64,000 nt of DNA from contig NZ_FOIU01000001.1 in assembly GCF_900111495.1 (NCBI RefSeq), positions 1,612,001-1,676,000 of the forward strand, read 5' to 3'. Shown piece after piece: positions 9,822 through 19,030 of the stretch; positions within the stretch are counted from its first letter, which is position 1, and every line of letters starts with the position of its first letter. The translations under genes were made by a program, and so were the position numbers. The stretch comes from Chryseobacterium wanjuense. GTDB lineage: Bacteria > Bacteroidota > Bacteroidia > Flavobacteriales > Weeksellaceae. The notes below the pieces were generated by a model. The model was not told the DNA's origin. It made no database searches and saw only the letters and a list, made by a program, of their open reading frames with translations.

Positions 9822-11015
9822 ATGACGACCAAGCATTACAATATTTCGCTTCCTTTAAAGCTCACTTTTCTTATTTTCTCTATGGTCTTAAACTGCATGG
9901 GTATTGTAATTCTGCAACTTTCGGAGGCAAAAATCACCTATGAAAAATTAGGATTTTTAGAATCTTTTAAGGATATTCCAATTGCTTTTATTTCACTTTT
10001 TGTCGTTAATTTTATCAGTAAGATCGGGGCAAAAAAAGCACTGATTCTGGCGTTAACAATTGTTGGCATTTGTTCACTTATTTTACCATTTGTTGAGGTA
10101 TTTTGGTTTTACAAACTTTGGTTTGCGATTATCGGAACTTGTTTTGCCATCGGAAAAATCTGCGTTTTCGGAATTATACGGAATAATATTTCGGATGAAA
10201 AATCCCTTGCAAAGACCATGAATAATGTAGAAGCTTCATTCATGATCGGTATTTTTGTTGTGAATACAGGTTTTGGATGGCTTATTTCCAGCCAGTATTC
10301 TCAATTCTGGAAATTCGGATTTTTATCAATTTCTGTTCTTTCAGCAATAACCATATTTTTATTTTCCAGGTTAAATATTTCAGAACCGATAAAGGAAGAA
10401 AAAGTAAACATCATTGAAGATCTTTCAGGCTTTATCAACCCATTGGTTATCATATTCTTAGCCGTTATTTTTTCAATTGTTTTTGTAGAGCAGAGTTTTA
10501 ATTCCTGGCTGCCTTCTTTTTATAAAAATCATTTAAAGGTCAATTCTTTTTTTGCTCTTCAGGCATCGTCATTTCTAGCGCTTTTCTCATACATAGGAAG
10601 AACGGTGACTGCCAATATCATTCAGCGGTTTTCTTTGTCGAAATATTATATTTTATGTCTGTCACTTATCATTTTCGTATTGATCATTATTGCCGGAATA
10701 CAGTTTTTAGACATGGATAACTCAAAAATCCTACTCTATTTATTTCCTGTGATCGGATTGTTTTTATCTCCACTTTATCCTGTTATTAATTCAAAAATGA
10801 TTGCTCAGATTGATAAAACGAAAGCCAATCTTTTCACGTCGTTAATCGTCATATTTTCGTCGTTGGGAAGCTCTGTCAGTTCGATTATCATGTCGATTTT
10901 GTTCGGAAACCAATTGCTAAGCTATTATTCTGTTTATATTTTACTCGCTGTAATTGTGTTATTTACGATAAGTTTAATTTATTTTAAACTTGCTGATAAA
11001 ACATTTAGAAAATAA
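9822..11015 (+). CDS. MFS transporter, probably sugar
   Basis: This 397-residue inner-membrane protein has about 12 hydrophobic segments and the loop between halves near EPIKEEKVNIIEDL. It shows MFS features such as the short basic loop SKIGAKKALIL after TM2. It diverges from the susC operon and is followed 17 nt later by a Nudix-type regulator. The context suggests import of a sugar released by the locus, but the substrate is not visible in the sequence. Confidence 0.75.
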   Translation: MTTKHYNISLPLKLTFLIFSMVLNCMGIVILQLSEAKITYEKLGFLESFKDIPIAFISLFVVNFISKIGAKKALILALTIVGICSLILPFVEVFWFYKLWFAIIGTCFAIGKICVFGIIRNNISDEKSLAKTMNNVEASFMIGIFVVNTGFGWLISSQYSQFWKFGFLSISVLSAITIFLFSRLNISEPIKEEKVNIIEDLSGFINPLVIIFLAVIFSIVFVEQSFNSWLPSFYKNHLKVNSFFALQASSFLALFSYIGRTVTANIIQRFSLSKYYILCLSLIIFVLIIIAGIQFLDMDNSKILLYLFPVIGLFLSPLYPVINSKMIAQIDKTKANLFTSLIVIFSSLGSSVSSIIMSILFGNQLLSYYSVYILLAVIVLFTISLIYFKLADKTFRK

Positions 11016-11031
11016 TTTTATTTTTACTCCC

Positions 11032-11820
11032 ATGAAAATCAAGAACGAAAAAAATAAAGAAACCCTTCAGGAACTCATTGATACAAAAGACTTTGTAGCA
11101 CATGTCTCTGTCGATTGTACCATATTTGGTTTTCATAATAATATCCTGAAAGTACTGCTTTTAAAGTACCATGACCTGGATTTGTGGTCACTTCCCGGCG
11201 GTTTTGTCTTCAATGATGAAGATCTTAGGGAAGCCGCTGCACGTGTTTTGCATGAAAGAACACATCTTAAAGATATTTTTTTAAAACAATTCCATACATT
11301 CGGCAGAATTGACAGAACGGAGAATAATGTTCATCAAATTTTGTTAAATAATAAAGGAATTGAAGTTCCAAAAGATCACTGGATTTTCCAACGATTCATC
11401 ACGGTCGGATATTGCAGTTTGATCGATTTTTCGATTGCAAATACTTTTCCGGACGCTTTCAACGAAACTTGCGAATGGTTTGAGGTCAATAAACTTCCGA
11501 AAATGGCCTTCGACCACGACAGAATTATAGAAACCGGACTGGAATATCTGAGAATGAACATCAATACGGAAGTGGCCGCGAGTAATCTCCTTCCTGAAAA
11601 ATTTACTATGAAAGACCTTCAGTCGCTTTATGAAACTATTTTGGGGCAACAGTTCAGGAGAAATAATTTTCAACGTAAAATATTGAGTTTAAATATTTTG
11701 GAAAGACTTGAAAAGTTGTACGACGGCTCTGCCAACAAAGCTCCGTATTTGTATAAGTTCAAAAACAGAATTTACAATCCTACCAACCAGTACCCTATTT
11801 CAAACGAAGAAGAAAATTAA
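11032..11820 (+). CDS. Nudix-related transcriptional regulator (NrtR-like)
   Basis: This is a 262-residue protein. Residues about 22-155 form a Nudix fold, and about 185-250 a winged helix-turn-helix, the NrtR architecture. The Nudix box region GGFVFNDEDLREAAARVLHE lacks the REx2EE catalytic glutamates (RVLHERTHL instead), which fits a ligand sensor rather than a hydrolase. The ATG 17 nt after the MFS stop was chosen over an earlier in-frame ATG that overlaps the MFS gene. Such regulators control sugar or NAD genes in Bacteroidota. This one may control the MFS gene and perhaps the divergent susC operon. Confidence 0.82.
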   Translation: MKIKNEKNKETLQELIDTKDFVAHVSVDCTIFGFHNNILKVLLLKYHDLDLWSLPGGFVFNDEDLREAAARVLHERTHLKDIFLKQFHTFGRIDRTENNVHQILLNNKGIEVPKDHWIFQRFITVGYCSLIDFSIANTFPDAFNETCEWFEVNKLPKMAFDHDRIIETGLEYLRMNINTEVAASNLLPEKFTMKDLQSLYETILGQQFRRNNFQRKILSLNILERLEKLYDGSANKAPYLYKFKNRIYNPTNQYPISNEEEN

Positions 11821-11941
11821 TTTTTCTCTTATTTTGTTTAAAATTTTAATTTAAACTATTAAAAATCAATTAAAAAAAGACATTCAAAAAAAATTTCTCT
11901 GAAATACTGAAAAGTGTTACTTTTAGGAAAATTAAATTACA

Positions 11942-13120
11942 ATGTCATATTATTCCCTTACTAGCATTCCCGATTACTACGGGATTGATGCTTTACTTAC
12001 CGAAGAACACAAGCTTATCCGTCAGTCCATAAGAGAATGGGTGGAGAGTTTTGTCATGCCAAAGATCGATCAGGCAGCACAGAATCATACAGATTTGCCT
12101 GGTTTAATGAGAGAATTGGGAAAAATCGGAGCTTTAGGTCCGTATATCCCGGTTGAGTACGGCGGTTCAGGATTAGACCAGATTTCTTACGGTCTGATTA
12201 TGCAGGAGCTGGAAAGAGGTGACTCTGCGGTACGTTCTGCGGCTTCTGTACAGAGTTCTTTGGTGATGTTCCCTATTAATGAATTTGGTTCTGAAGAGCA
12301 AAAAAGAAAATATTTACCAAAATTGGCGTCCGGCGAAATGATCGGTTCGTTCGGTCTTACGGAGCCTAATCACGGTTCAGATCCGGGTTCTATGGAGTCT
12401 AATTTTAAAGATATGGGAGATCATTATCTTCTAAATGGTGCCAAAATGTGGATCACCAATTCCCCACTTTGCGATATTGCCGTAGTTTGGGCGAAAAATG
12501 AAGAAGGAAAAGTGCAGGGACTGATCGTGGAAAGAGGTATGGAAGGTTTCACAACACCGGAAACGCACAATAAATGGAGCTTAAGAGCTTCAAAAACAGG
12601 AGAATTGGTGTTCAACAATGTAAAAGTTCCGAAAGAAAATTTACTTCCGGGAGTTTCAGGATTGAAAGGACCTTTATCTTGTTTAAATTCAGCGAGATAT
12701 GGGATTTCTTGGGGTGTAATCGGTGCAGCGATCGATTGCTACTGTACTGCCGTTCAGTATTCTAAAGAAAGAAAACAGTTTGGAAAACCTATCGGATCTT
12801 ACCAGCTTCAACAGAAAAAATTAGCAGAATTCTTAACTGAAATTACTAAGGCTCAGTTACTTTGCCTGCAGCTAGGAAATCTTAAAAACGACCATAAAGC
12901 AACTCCTGCCCAAATTTCAATGGCGAAAAGAAACAATGTAAAAATGGCTATTGATATTGCAAGAGAATCCCGTCAGATCCTTGGAGGAATGGGTATTATG
13001 GGCGAATTCCCGATGATGAGGCATGCTGCCAATCTGGAATCTGTGATCACTTACGAAGGAACTCATGATGTTCACTTATTGATTACAGGGATGGATATTA
13101 CCGGAATTAATGCTTTTTAA
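11942..13120 (+). CDS. Acyl-CoA dehydrogenase, glutaryl-CoA dehydrogenase type
   Basis: This 392-residue flavoprotein oxidises an acyl-CoA. It shows FGLTEPNHGSDPGSM (FAD/substrate binding), WITNSPLCDIAVVWAK, the motif ARYGISWGVIGAA, YSKERKQFGKPI, and the catalytic base in TYEGTHDVH (Glu372). The ARYGI and TYEGTHDVHLLI motifs resemble glutaryl-CoA dehydrogenases of lysine/tryptophan breakdown rather than short-chain enzymes. It stands alone between two terminators. The substrate is inferred. Confidence 0.88.
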   Translation: MSYYSLTSIPDYYGIDALLTEEHKLIRQSIREWVESFVMPKIDQAAQNHTDLPGLMRELGKIGALGPYIPVEYGGSGLDQISYGLIMQELERGDSAVRSAASVQSSLVMFPINEFGSEEQKRKYLPKLASGEMIGSFGLTEPNHGSDPGSMESNFKDMGDHYLLNGAKMWITNSPLCDIAVVWAKNEEGKVQGLIVERGMEGFTTPETHNKWSLRASKTGELVFNNVKVPKENLLPGVSGLKGPLSCLNSARYGISWGVIGAAIDCYCTAVQYSKERKQFGKPIGSYQLQQKKLAEFLTEITKAQLLCLQLGNLKNDHKATPAQISMAKRNNVKMAIDIARESRQILGGMGIMGEFPMMRHAANLESVITYEGTHDVHLLITGMDITGINAF

Positions 13121-13140
13121 GCTTAAAAAATAACAATAAA

Positions 13141-13172
13141 AAAGAGCTTGGCGTGATTGCTAAGCTCTTTTA
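13141..13172 (+). terminator. Rho-independent terminator after the acyl-CoA dehydrogenase
   Basis: The stem AGAGCTT/AAGCTCT is followed by TTTTATTTTA, just after the stop codon. On the other strand it is preceded by an A-rich run, so it may also end the convergent nuclease operon. Confidence 0.8.
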
Positions 13173-13197
13173 TTTTATTCATATTCAAATAATTAAC

Positions 13198-15891
13198 TCA
13201 ATTTGAATAACTTTTAATTTCTTCAATAAAATTAACATCTGGATTTAAAATTTCCTGGATCAGACTTTTTATAGATTTCATCGCATCATCGATATTTCCC
13301 TTTTCAAACTGTAGAGAAACCACCCCTTTTTTTGCTTCTGCAAAACTCCAGATTCCTGTTTCGATGGGAAGCCCCCAAAATTCCGGTAAGTTTTGAACAA
13401 CGTATTGATAGATACATAATTGCAACGCCTGTTTCCTGTCACTGTTATGAAAATATTCATCAACGTTATTTTCGTCAATTTTTACGACAAGGTTTTTAAT
13501 TTTTGCGGTTTTATAATCGATAATTCTCAGTGTTCCGTTCAATCTGTCAATCCTGTCGATGAATCCGAAGAAAGAAATTTTATCATTTTCATCGAGGTAA
13601 AAATCTACATTTTCGAAACGTTTTTCGATGTCGAGAATTTCTAATTTATTGCCTTTTTTTACCAATTCCAGATCATGATAAAGAATACTTTCAATCACTT
13701 TTTTGGCAATGGCTTTATGGATGAAGTTCATCCCTTTTTCATAAAATTCCGGCTGATGTTTTAGCTTCTCAATAGCAATTTCAATATATTGATCTATTGC
13801 TTTAATTGATTCTTTTAAATCATTTTCTTTTAATACTTTACCTTTTAATACTTCATAAATTTCTTGAAGTGTGTAATGCACTAAATTTCCGTAATTTTTA
13901 ACGGATAATTCTTCTTCAATTTCATCACTTTCCGAAGTATTTAAAATCTTGGAAAGATAAAAATCTATCGGATTGTAAAGGTAACTCGTAAGGTGCGAAG
14001 CGGAAACTTTTTCTTTCCATTTCTGCAGTCTTTCCAAAACGATATCGGTCTTGGAAATTTCGATCGGCTGGATAATGATCGGCTCGGATGAGTTTTCAAT
14101 AATAAGATGCTCGATCTGGTGAGAACTTTCCATCTCGATCTGGGTGATAAATCTACTCTTTTCCCCCGTATTCACCCCGGAACTCAATGCATTGAAGAGC
14201 AAATGAACGTTCTTAGCATCCTGTATCAAACGGTAAAAATGATAGGCATAAATACTGTCATTTTCCAGAAAAGTATGTAGATCAAAAAACTTCCTGATAT
14301 CAAAAGGAATGTAGGTATTTTGCGAATTTCCGAGCGGCAGTTTTCCTTCATTTACCGACAGCATGATTACATTTTCAAAATTAAGCAAACGTGTTTCCAA
14401 AAGCCCCATAATCTGCAGTCCTTTCAACGGTTCTCCTTGGAAATCAATACTTTCAGAGTTGATATGTTGATTGATTAAAATTTCCAATGTTTCCATCTTA
14501 ATTTCAAACTGATAAGGAGACAACTGGTTTTTAATCATCCTAAAGGCATTCTCGAAGTGAGAGACATTTTCATATTGAATATCATCGATTTCCAGCCATT
14601 TAATTTGTCTGCAAAATGCAATTAATGAATCCAGATATACATTCGTAGAATCTGCTTTCTGAAGCAAATGATAATAAGAAAGATTGTGTAAAAGCTCGTG
14701 AAGTAATTTTTTTGAGATATAAACAATATTTCTTTCTTCAATTTTAGATTTAAACTGATTGATAATCAATTCATCCTCAGCTGATTTCGGAAGCTCTTCA
14801 AGAATTGGAAAAATATCACGGTAATAGTAAGATGATTTATTTTTTTCTAATTGTTTCTGCAGATAAAAAAGCTGTTTAACAGCATTGGAAAACGAAAGAT
14901 TCTTCAACGGAAACCCCATTGTAATATTCAGATTCTGAACACTGTACATGACATCCAGACTGGCAGGAAGCAGATTCTCATCGAGCAAAACCACTGCAGT
15001 ATTCGAATAGGTTTTATTTTCAATTTCTTTGAAGATTTCCGGTAAAATTTTAGTCTGCGTAATATTTCCTGAAACCTCGTAAACTTTAATATTTTTTGGC
15101 TGATTGAAGTCGTCTTCTATCCATTCAAAAAAACGATGGTCATTAAATTCTTTCCATGTTTTATGATTCCTTAAAAATTTTCCGGCTTCCTGTCTTTCAT
15201 CATCAAAATAATAACGGTCTGCCTGAAAAAAACATTGCCCTTTATCCCATTGCAAAAGGTTTCGTACGAGTTTTTCCTCAACCGGAGTAAAGGCATTGAA
15301 GCCACAAAAAACGAATAGTTCTTGGGTATTTTTAGCGAAATTTACAATTTCAGCTTTCGCTGTTTCGTGGATCATTCCTGACGTAGCCCAGTTTTTTTCC
15401 TTTAATTTTTGCTTTAAAACAGGAAGAAAAACATTCATGTTTTTCCAGAAATTAAGGAATTTTTTTCTTGGCACATCATCATCTTCGCCCAAATTCTGCG
15501 CCCAGTCTTTGATCCTTTCTTCGTCAAACATATACTGTAAAACGACCTGATCATTTTCAGAGAACTTTAAAATATCATCCCAATCCTTTTGTAAAGTGGG
15601 AAACCATTTCAGGAAATCGGCAAAATCATCATTGGGAATGAGATTGAGACTTTTATAAACATCGAAAGCAAAAAGCCATAAGGAAATCCCCTGAATAGGC
15701 TGTTTATCGGCAATATCGACAATCAGTTCCTCGATTGTAAAAAAGTTGGGAAGAAATCCTGAATAATTGTTTTCCTCTAAAATCTGCCTGATAAAAACAA
15801 TGGGACGTTTTCCCGGCAAAACGATGTTAAACGCAGATAAATCCGTGTTTTGTGCTAATAATTCATGGATGATTTTATTGAGGAATTTCAA
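13198..15891 (-). CDS. PD-(D/E)XK nuclease family protein (AddB/RecB-like C-terminus)
   Basis: This 897-residue protein has a RecB-type nuclease domain at the C-terminus: GFIDRID (Asp779), RIIDYKT (Asp792, Lys794) and a QALQLCIYQY motif near 821-830. The rest is laid out like an AddB-type inactivated helicase. The place of a Walker A motif is held by VLPGKRPIVF (about 24-33) without the GKT/S signature. It probably acts in double-strand break processing with an AddA-like helicase that is not in this window. Its start overlaps the stop of the DUF922 gene by 4 nt (ATGA), so the two are coupled. Confidence 0.85.
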   Translation of the reverse strand: MKFLNKIIHELLAQNTDLSAFNIVLPGKRPIVFIRQILEENNYSGFLPNFFTIEELIVDIADKQPIQGISLWLFAFDVYKSLNLIPNDDFADFLKWFPTLQKDWDDILKFSENDQVVLQYMFDEERIKDWAQNLGEDDDVPRKKFLNFWKNMNVFLPVLKQKLKEKNWATSGMIHETAKAEIVNFAKNTQELFVFCGFNAFTPVEEKLVRNLLQWDKGQCFFQADRYYFDDERQEAGKFLRNHKTWKEFNDHRFFEWIEDDFNQPKNIKVYEVSGNITQTKILPEIFKEIENKTYSNTAVVLLDENLLPASLDVMYSVQNLNITMGFPLKNLSFSNAVKQLFYLQKQLEKNKSSYYYRDIFPILEELPKSAEDELIINQFKSKIEERNIVYISKKLLHELLHNLSYYHLLQKADSTNVYLDSLIAFCRQIKWLEIDDIQYENVSHFENAFRMIKNQLSPYQFEIKMETLEILINQHINSESIDFQGEPLKGLQIMGLLETRLLNFENVIMLSVNEGKLPLGNSQNTYIPFDIRKFFDLHTFLENDSIYAYHFYRLIQDAKNVHLLFNALSSGVNTGEKSRFITQIEMESSHQIEHLIIENSSEPIIIQPIEISKTDIVLERLQKWKEKVSASHLTSYLYNPIDFYLSKILNTSESDEIEEELSVKNYGNLVHYTLQEIYEVLKGKVLKENDLKESIKAIDQYIEIAIEKLKHQPEFYEKGMNFIHKAIAKKVIESILYHDLELVKKGNKLEILDIEKRFENVDFYLDENDKISFFGFIDRIDRLNGTLRIIDYKTAKIKNLVVKIDENNVDEYFHNSDRKQALQLCIYQYVVQNLPEFWGLPIETGIWSFAEAKKGVVSLQFEKGNIDDAMKSIKSLIQEILNPDVNFIEEIKSYSN

Positions 15892-16424
15892 GACGTTTTA
15901 TAGCTTTTATAATTTTCTAATTCTTCAGCAATAATACGATTATATTCTGATTGTTTTTCCTCCACCATTCCATTCTTTGTTTCGCCGTCATAAGCTCGTT
16001 GGAAATCCTGGTATTGTCTAAGGATTTTGCTATAAATACCTTTAAAATATTTGTCAAAATCGGAAGATGTCTTTATTTTTTCCGAAATTTCTTTTCTTAA
16101 TTTTCTTGCAAAAATTTCAGCCGCATCAAAATGCTTCTGTTCATGCAACAAGACATAATCATTGATGCGCTTTGTATCTTTCCATGATTTGTCTTCATTG
16201 AAAACGGTTTGAACTTCAATTTTTATGGGAGCTTTCGGATTTGAAGATTTTTCATACGAATAGATCCACCCGCAATTGGTGTAAGCAACGACGTTATCCC
16301 CTCCTTTACGGTTTATTTTACTTTTAAAATTGTTCCAGTTTAATTTATTTCCCTCTTCCCAAAATATTTTCTGACCCAATAAAACATTGGAAACCAGAAA
16401 ACAAGCTACAAAAATCCATTTCAT
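15888..16424 (-). CDS. DUF922 family secreted protein with HExxH motif
   Basis: This 178-residue protein has a signal peptide (to about GQ18). It carries LHEQKHFDAAE, an HExxH zinc-protease-like motif of the DUF922 family, at about residues 93-103. The N-terminal part WEEGNKLNWNNFK is also typical of the family. Its stop overlaps the start of the nuclease gene downstream, and a lipoprotein gene lies 4 nt upstream. No substrate is known. Confidence 0.8.
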   Translation of the reverse strand: MKWIFVACFLVSNVLLGQKIFWEEGNKLNWNNFKSKINRKGGDNVVAYTNCGWIYSYEKSSNPKAPIKIEVQTVFNEDKSWKDTKRINDYVLLHEQKHFDAAEIFARKLRKEISEKIKTSSDFDKYFKGIYSKILRQYQDFQRAYDGETKNGMVEEKQSEYNRIIAEELENYKSYKTS

Positions 16425-16428
16425 TTAT

Positions 16429-16836
16429 CTACTCAACTACAATTGTTTTGGTGATCCAGTTGCTGCCACCATTCCAGAATTTAAATGTATATGTACCAAC
16501 CTGTTGCGGACTAAAGTTTATCTGGCCCGGCGCCGTATAACTTCCCTGTGCACACGGCCCGTTTGTGATGTATTTATAAGCCGTAACCGTTCTTGTGGAA
16601 CTGTCGGTGTGAATGTAATCATATCCGTAAAAACCCTCACAATGAGACGGATACGTAGAATACGTCTTAATACTCTGAACGGTAAAAACATCCATGGTAT
16701 CGTTCACTATCCTCACACTGTCGATCTTTACCTTATCTATAGATTCGATGGTCTGATAATCGTCATCGTCATTACATGAAGTAATAGATAATCCTAAAAC
16801 CAGCGTCGAAAATCCAAAATATAAAAGCTTTTTCAT
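16429..16836 (-). CDS. Hypothetical lipoprotein
   Basis: This 135-residue protein has the lipobox SITSC (Cys21), followed by the acidic NDDDDY of surface-exported lipoproteins. Four further cysteines lie in the mature part (HCEGFYGYD, NGPCAQG). The C-terminal segment is beta-rich. It lies 4 nt upstream of the DUF922 gene and is probably in its operon. I do not recognise a family. Confidence 0.7.
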   Translation of the reverse strand: MKKLLYFGFSTLVLGLSITSCNDDDDYQTIESIDKVKIDSVRIVNDTMDVFTVQSIKTYSTYPSHCEGFYGYDYIHTDSSTRTVTAYKYITNGPCAQGSYTAPGQINFSPQQVGTYTFKFWNGGSNWITKTIVVE

Positions 16837-16898
16837 AACAACAAAATTTTGATTATCAATAAATTTTTATGCAAAAATTATTCCTTAATTATGTTAAA

Positions 16899-17534
16899 TT
16901 AAGAATTAAAATTACCTTTTGATACATAGACAACTTTCTTCGTATCAAAAAACTCTTCATCAAAATAGTTTTTAAGATTAAAAATTTCACATTTTATTCC
17001 GGCAAGCTCTTCTGCAAGGTCTCCCCCTTTTAAATATAAAATTCCGTTATGTTTGGGATTAAATTGTTCTTTTTCAAATTTGCCTTTCAACCATCTTAAG
17101 AATTCCGGCATCTGCGTCACTGCACGACTTACTACAAAATGGAATTTTTCCTTTAATTTTTCCGCTCTTCCATGAATGGCGGTTACGTTTTTCAAACCAA
17201 CACCTTCTGCTACAGCATTTACCACACTTATTTTTTTACCAATGGAATCTATTAAAGTAAATGTCGATTCCGGAAACAAAATAGCCAGCGGAATTCCCGG
17301 AAAACCACCACCGGTTCCGATGTCCAGGACTCTTGTTCCGGGTTCAAATTCCATTACTTTTGCAATTCCCAAAGAGTGTAGAATATGTTTTTCATACAAA
17401 GATTCCATATCTTTTCTTGAAATCACATTGATTTTTTCGTTCCATTCTTGGTATAAATCCTCCAATTTATTGAACTGTTCAATCTGATTTTCTGTAAGAT
17501 CCGGAAAGTATTTTAGTAGTAACGTTGTAGACAT
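16899..17534 (-). CDS. rsmG: 16S rRNA (guanine527-N7)-methyltransferase RsmG
   Basis: This SAM-dependent methyltransferase modifies G527 of 16S rRNA. It shows motif I RVLDIGTGGGFPGIPLAI, then FTLIDSIGKKISVV (motif II), VTAIHGRAEKL and VVSRAV, all typical of RsmG. The start is placed at MSTTLLLKYF, seven codons inside the longest frame, giving 211 residues, which is normal for the family. Confidence 0.95.
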   Translation of the reverse strand: MSTTLLLKYFPDLTENQIEQFNKLEDLYQEWNEKINVISRKDMESLYEKHILHSLGIAKVMEFEPGTRVLDIGTGGGFPGIPLAILFPESTFTLIDSIGKKISVVNAVAEGVGLKNVTAIHGRAEKLKEKFHFVVSRAVTQMPEFLRWLKGKFEKEQFNPKHNGILYLKGGDLAEELAGIKCEIFNLKNYFDEEFFDTKKVVYVSKGNFNS

Positions 17535-17588
17535 GCAAATTATTATAAAAAGCAAAAATAAGTTTTTATTTCAACTTTTTGAAGTAAA

Positions 17589-17637
17589 AAGCCGGAAGTT
17601 ATTAATCTGCAAAAAGGCACTTCCAGCTTCCGGCTTC
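17589..17637. repeat. Short inverted-repeat element between rsmG and the aminotransferase
   Basis: AGCCGGAAG (17590-17598) is complementary to CTTCCGGCT (17627-17635). An inner CACTTCC and further CTTCC repeats follow. It sits in the divergent intergenic region and looks like a degenerate REP-like element rather than a terminator, since neither flanking gene ends here. Confidence 0.45.
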
Positions 17638-17698
17638 CGACTTCTATCAAAAAAAGCTTAACGTATGCACAAAAATTTCTCGGAGCATGGTTTTTTTA

Positions 17699-17706
17699 TA
17701 TATTTG
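17699..17706 (+). promoter_or_regulatory. Possible -7 element (TATATTTG) before the aminotransferase gene
   Basis: TATATTTG matches the Bacteroidota TAnnTTTG consensus and lies 19 nt upstream of the chosen ATG. There is no TTG at the right -33 distance, so this is suggestive only. Confidence 0.35.
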
Positions 17707-17725
17707 TTCAAATGCAAAAAACTAT

Positions 17726-18919
17726 ATGAGCAAACTTTCAGATAGAGTAAAAAGACTTGGTTACTCACAAACTTTCGTGATGTCAAATAAGGCTAGAGAA
17801 ATGAAAGCCAACGGAATAGACGTTATCAGTTTAACTTTGGGCGAGCCCGATTTCGATGTTCCTGATAATATTAAACAGGCGGCTTTCGATGCCATTAATC
17901 AAAACTACAGTCACTACTCTCCTGTTCCAGGGTTTTTAGAACTTCGTGAAGCCATCTCTTACAAGCTAAAAAGAGATAATAATTTAGAATACAAACCAAC
18001 ACAAATCTGTGTTTCAAACGGTGCAAAACAAGCTATTTTAAACGTTTTGGCGGCACTTCTCAACGATGGTGATGAAGTGATCCTTCCCAATCCGTATTGG
18101 GTAAGCTATGATGAAATGGTGAAAATGATGGGTGGAACTTCAGTGATGCTTCCAACTTCATATGTAACTGATTTTAAAGTAACTGCCGAACAATTAGAGG
18201 AAGCTATTACAGATAAAACCAAAGCAGTTCTGTTCAGCTCGCCATGTAACCCTTCCGGTGGATATTATACGTATGATGAATTAAAATCTTTGGCAAGAGT
18301 TATTGCTAAATATCCCCATGTAACGGTAATTTCAGACGAAATCTACGAATATATCAACTACGAAACGACAACTACTTCGATAGCCCAGTTTCCTGAAGTT
18401 TATGAGCAGACAGCCGTCATCAACGGAATGTCAAAGGCTTTTGCAATGACAGGATGGAGAATCGGATATTCTGCGTGCCCGGAATGGCTGGCAAAAGCGT
18501 GTGAAAAAATCCAGGGGCAAATGACCAGCGGAGCCAACACGATGGCCCAGAGAGCGTCAATTGTAGCGTTAAAAACCGATCCTTCGGAGTATAAATACAT
18601 GATCGATGCCTTCAAAAAAAGAAGAGATCTTGTTTATGATTTGATTAAAGAAATTCCTGGATTTAAAGTGGTATTGCCAAAGGCAGCATTTTATTTCTTC
18701 CCGGATATTTCTCATTATATCGGTAAAACATTGGACGGAACAGAAATCAAAGATTCTGATGATTTCGCCATGTTTTTACTAGAAAAAGCTCACGTAGGCT
18801 GCGTTGGCGGAGTTTCTTTCGGAAGCCCCGAATGCATCAGATTTTCGTATGCGGCTTCTGAAGAAGATTTAATTGAAGCGATGAAAAGAATTAAAAATTT
18901 GTTGGATAAATTTAATTAG
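17726..18919 (+). CDS. Pyridoxal-phosphate aminotransferase, aspartate aminotransferase type
   Basis: This 397-residue class I aminotransferase transfers an amino group between aspartate (or a related amino acid) and 2-oxoglutarate. It shows SNGAKQAI (PLP phosphate binding), FSSPCNPSGGYY, VISDEIYE and the PLP lysine in GMSKAFAMTGWRIGY (Lys237), typical of AspB-type enzymes. The start is MSKLSDRVKR; an upstream in-frame start would lie in the promoter region. Substrate specificity is inferred. Confidence 0.9.
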   Translation: MSKLSDRVKRLGYSQTFVMSNKAREMKANGIDVISLTLGEPDFDVPDNIKQAAFDAINQNYSHYSPVPGFLELREAISYKLKRDNNLEYKPTQICVSNGAKQAILNVLAALLNDGDEVILPNPYWVSYDEMVKMMGGTSVMLPTSYVTDFKVTAEQLEEAITDKTKAVLFSSPCNPSGGYYTYDELKSLARVIAKYPHVTVISDEIYEYINYETTTTSIAQFPEVYEQTAVINGMSKAFAMTGWRIGYSACPEWLAKACEKIQGQMTSGANTMAQRASIVALKTDPSEYKYMIDAFKKRRDLVYDLIKEIPGFKVVLPKAAFYFFPDISHYIGKTLDGTEIKDSDDFAMFLLEKAHVGCVGGVSFGSPECIRFSYAASEEDLIEAMKRIKNLLDKFN

Positions 18920-18930
18920 ACAAAATTATT

Positions 18931-18980
18931 TTAACCACAAAAGCTTCAAAGATTTTTATTCAACTATCTTTTGAGGTTAA
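18931..18980. repeat. Small inverted-repeat element (TTAACCACAAAAG)
   Basis: TTAACCACAAAAG pairs with CTTTTGAGGTTAA with one mismatch over 13 bp, enclosing about 24 nt. It lies between the aminotransferase and the M16 peptidase gene. There is no U-run, so it is not a typical terminator. Confidence 0.45.
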
Positions 18981-19030
18981 CTTTTAAATTAGAATTAATA
19001 ATTAAAAACACTGAATAAACATCAATTAAA

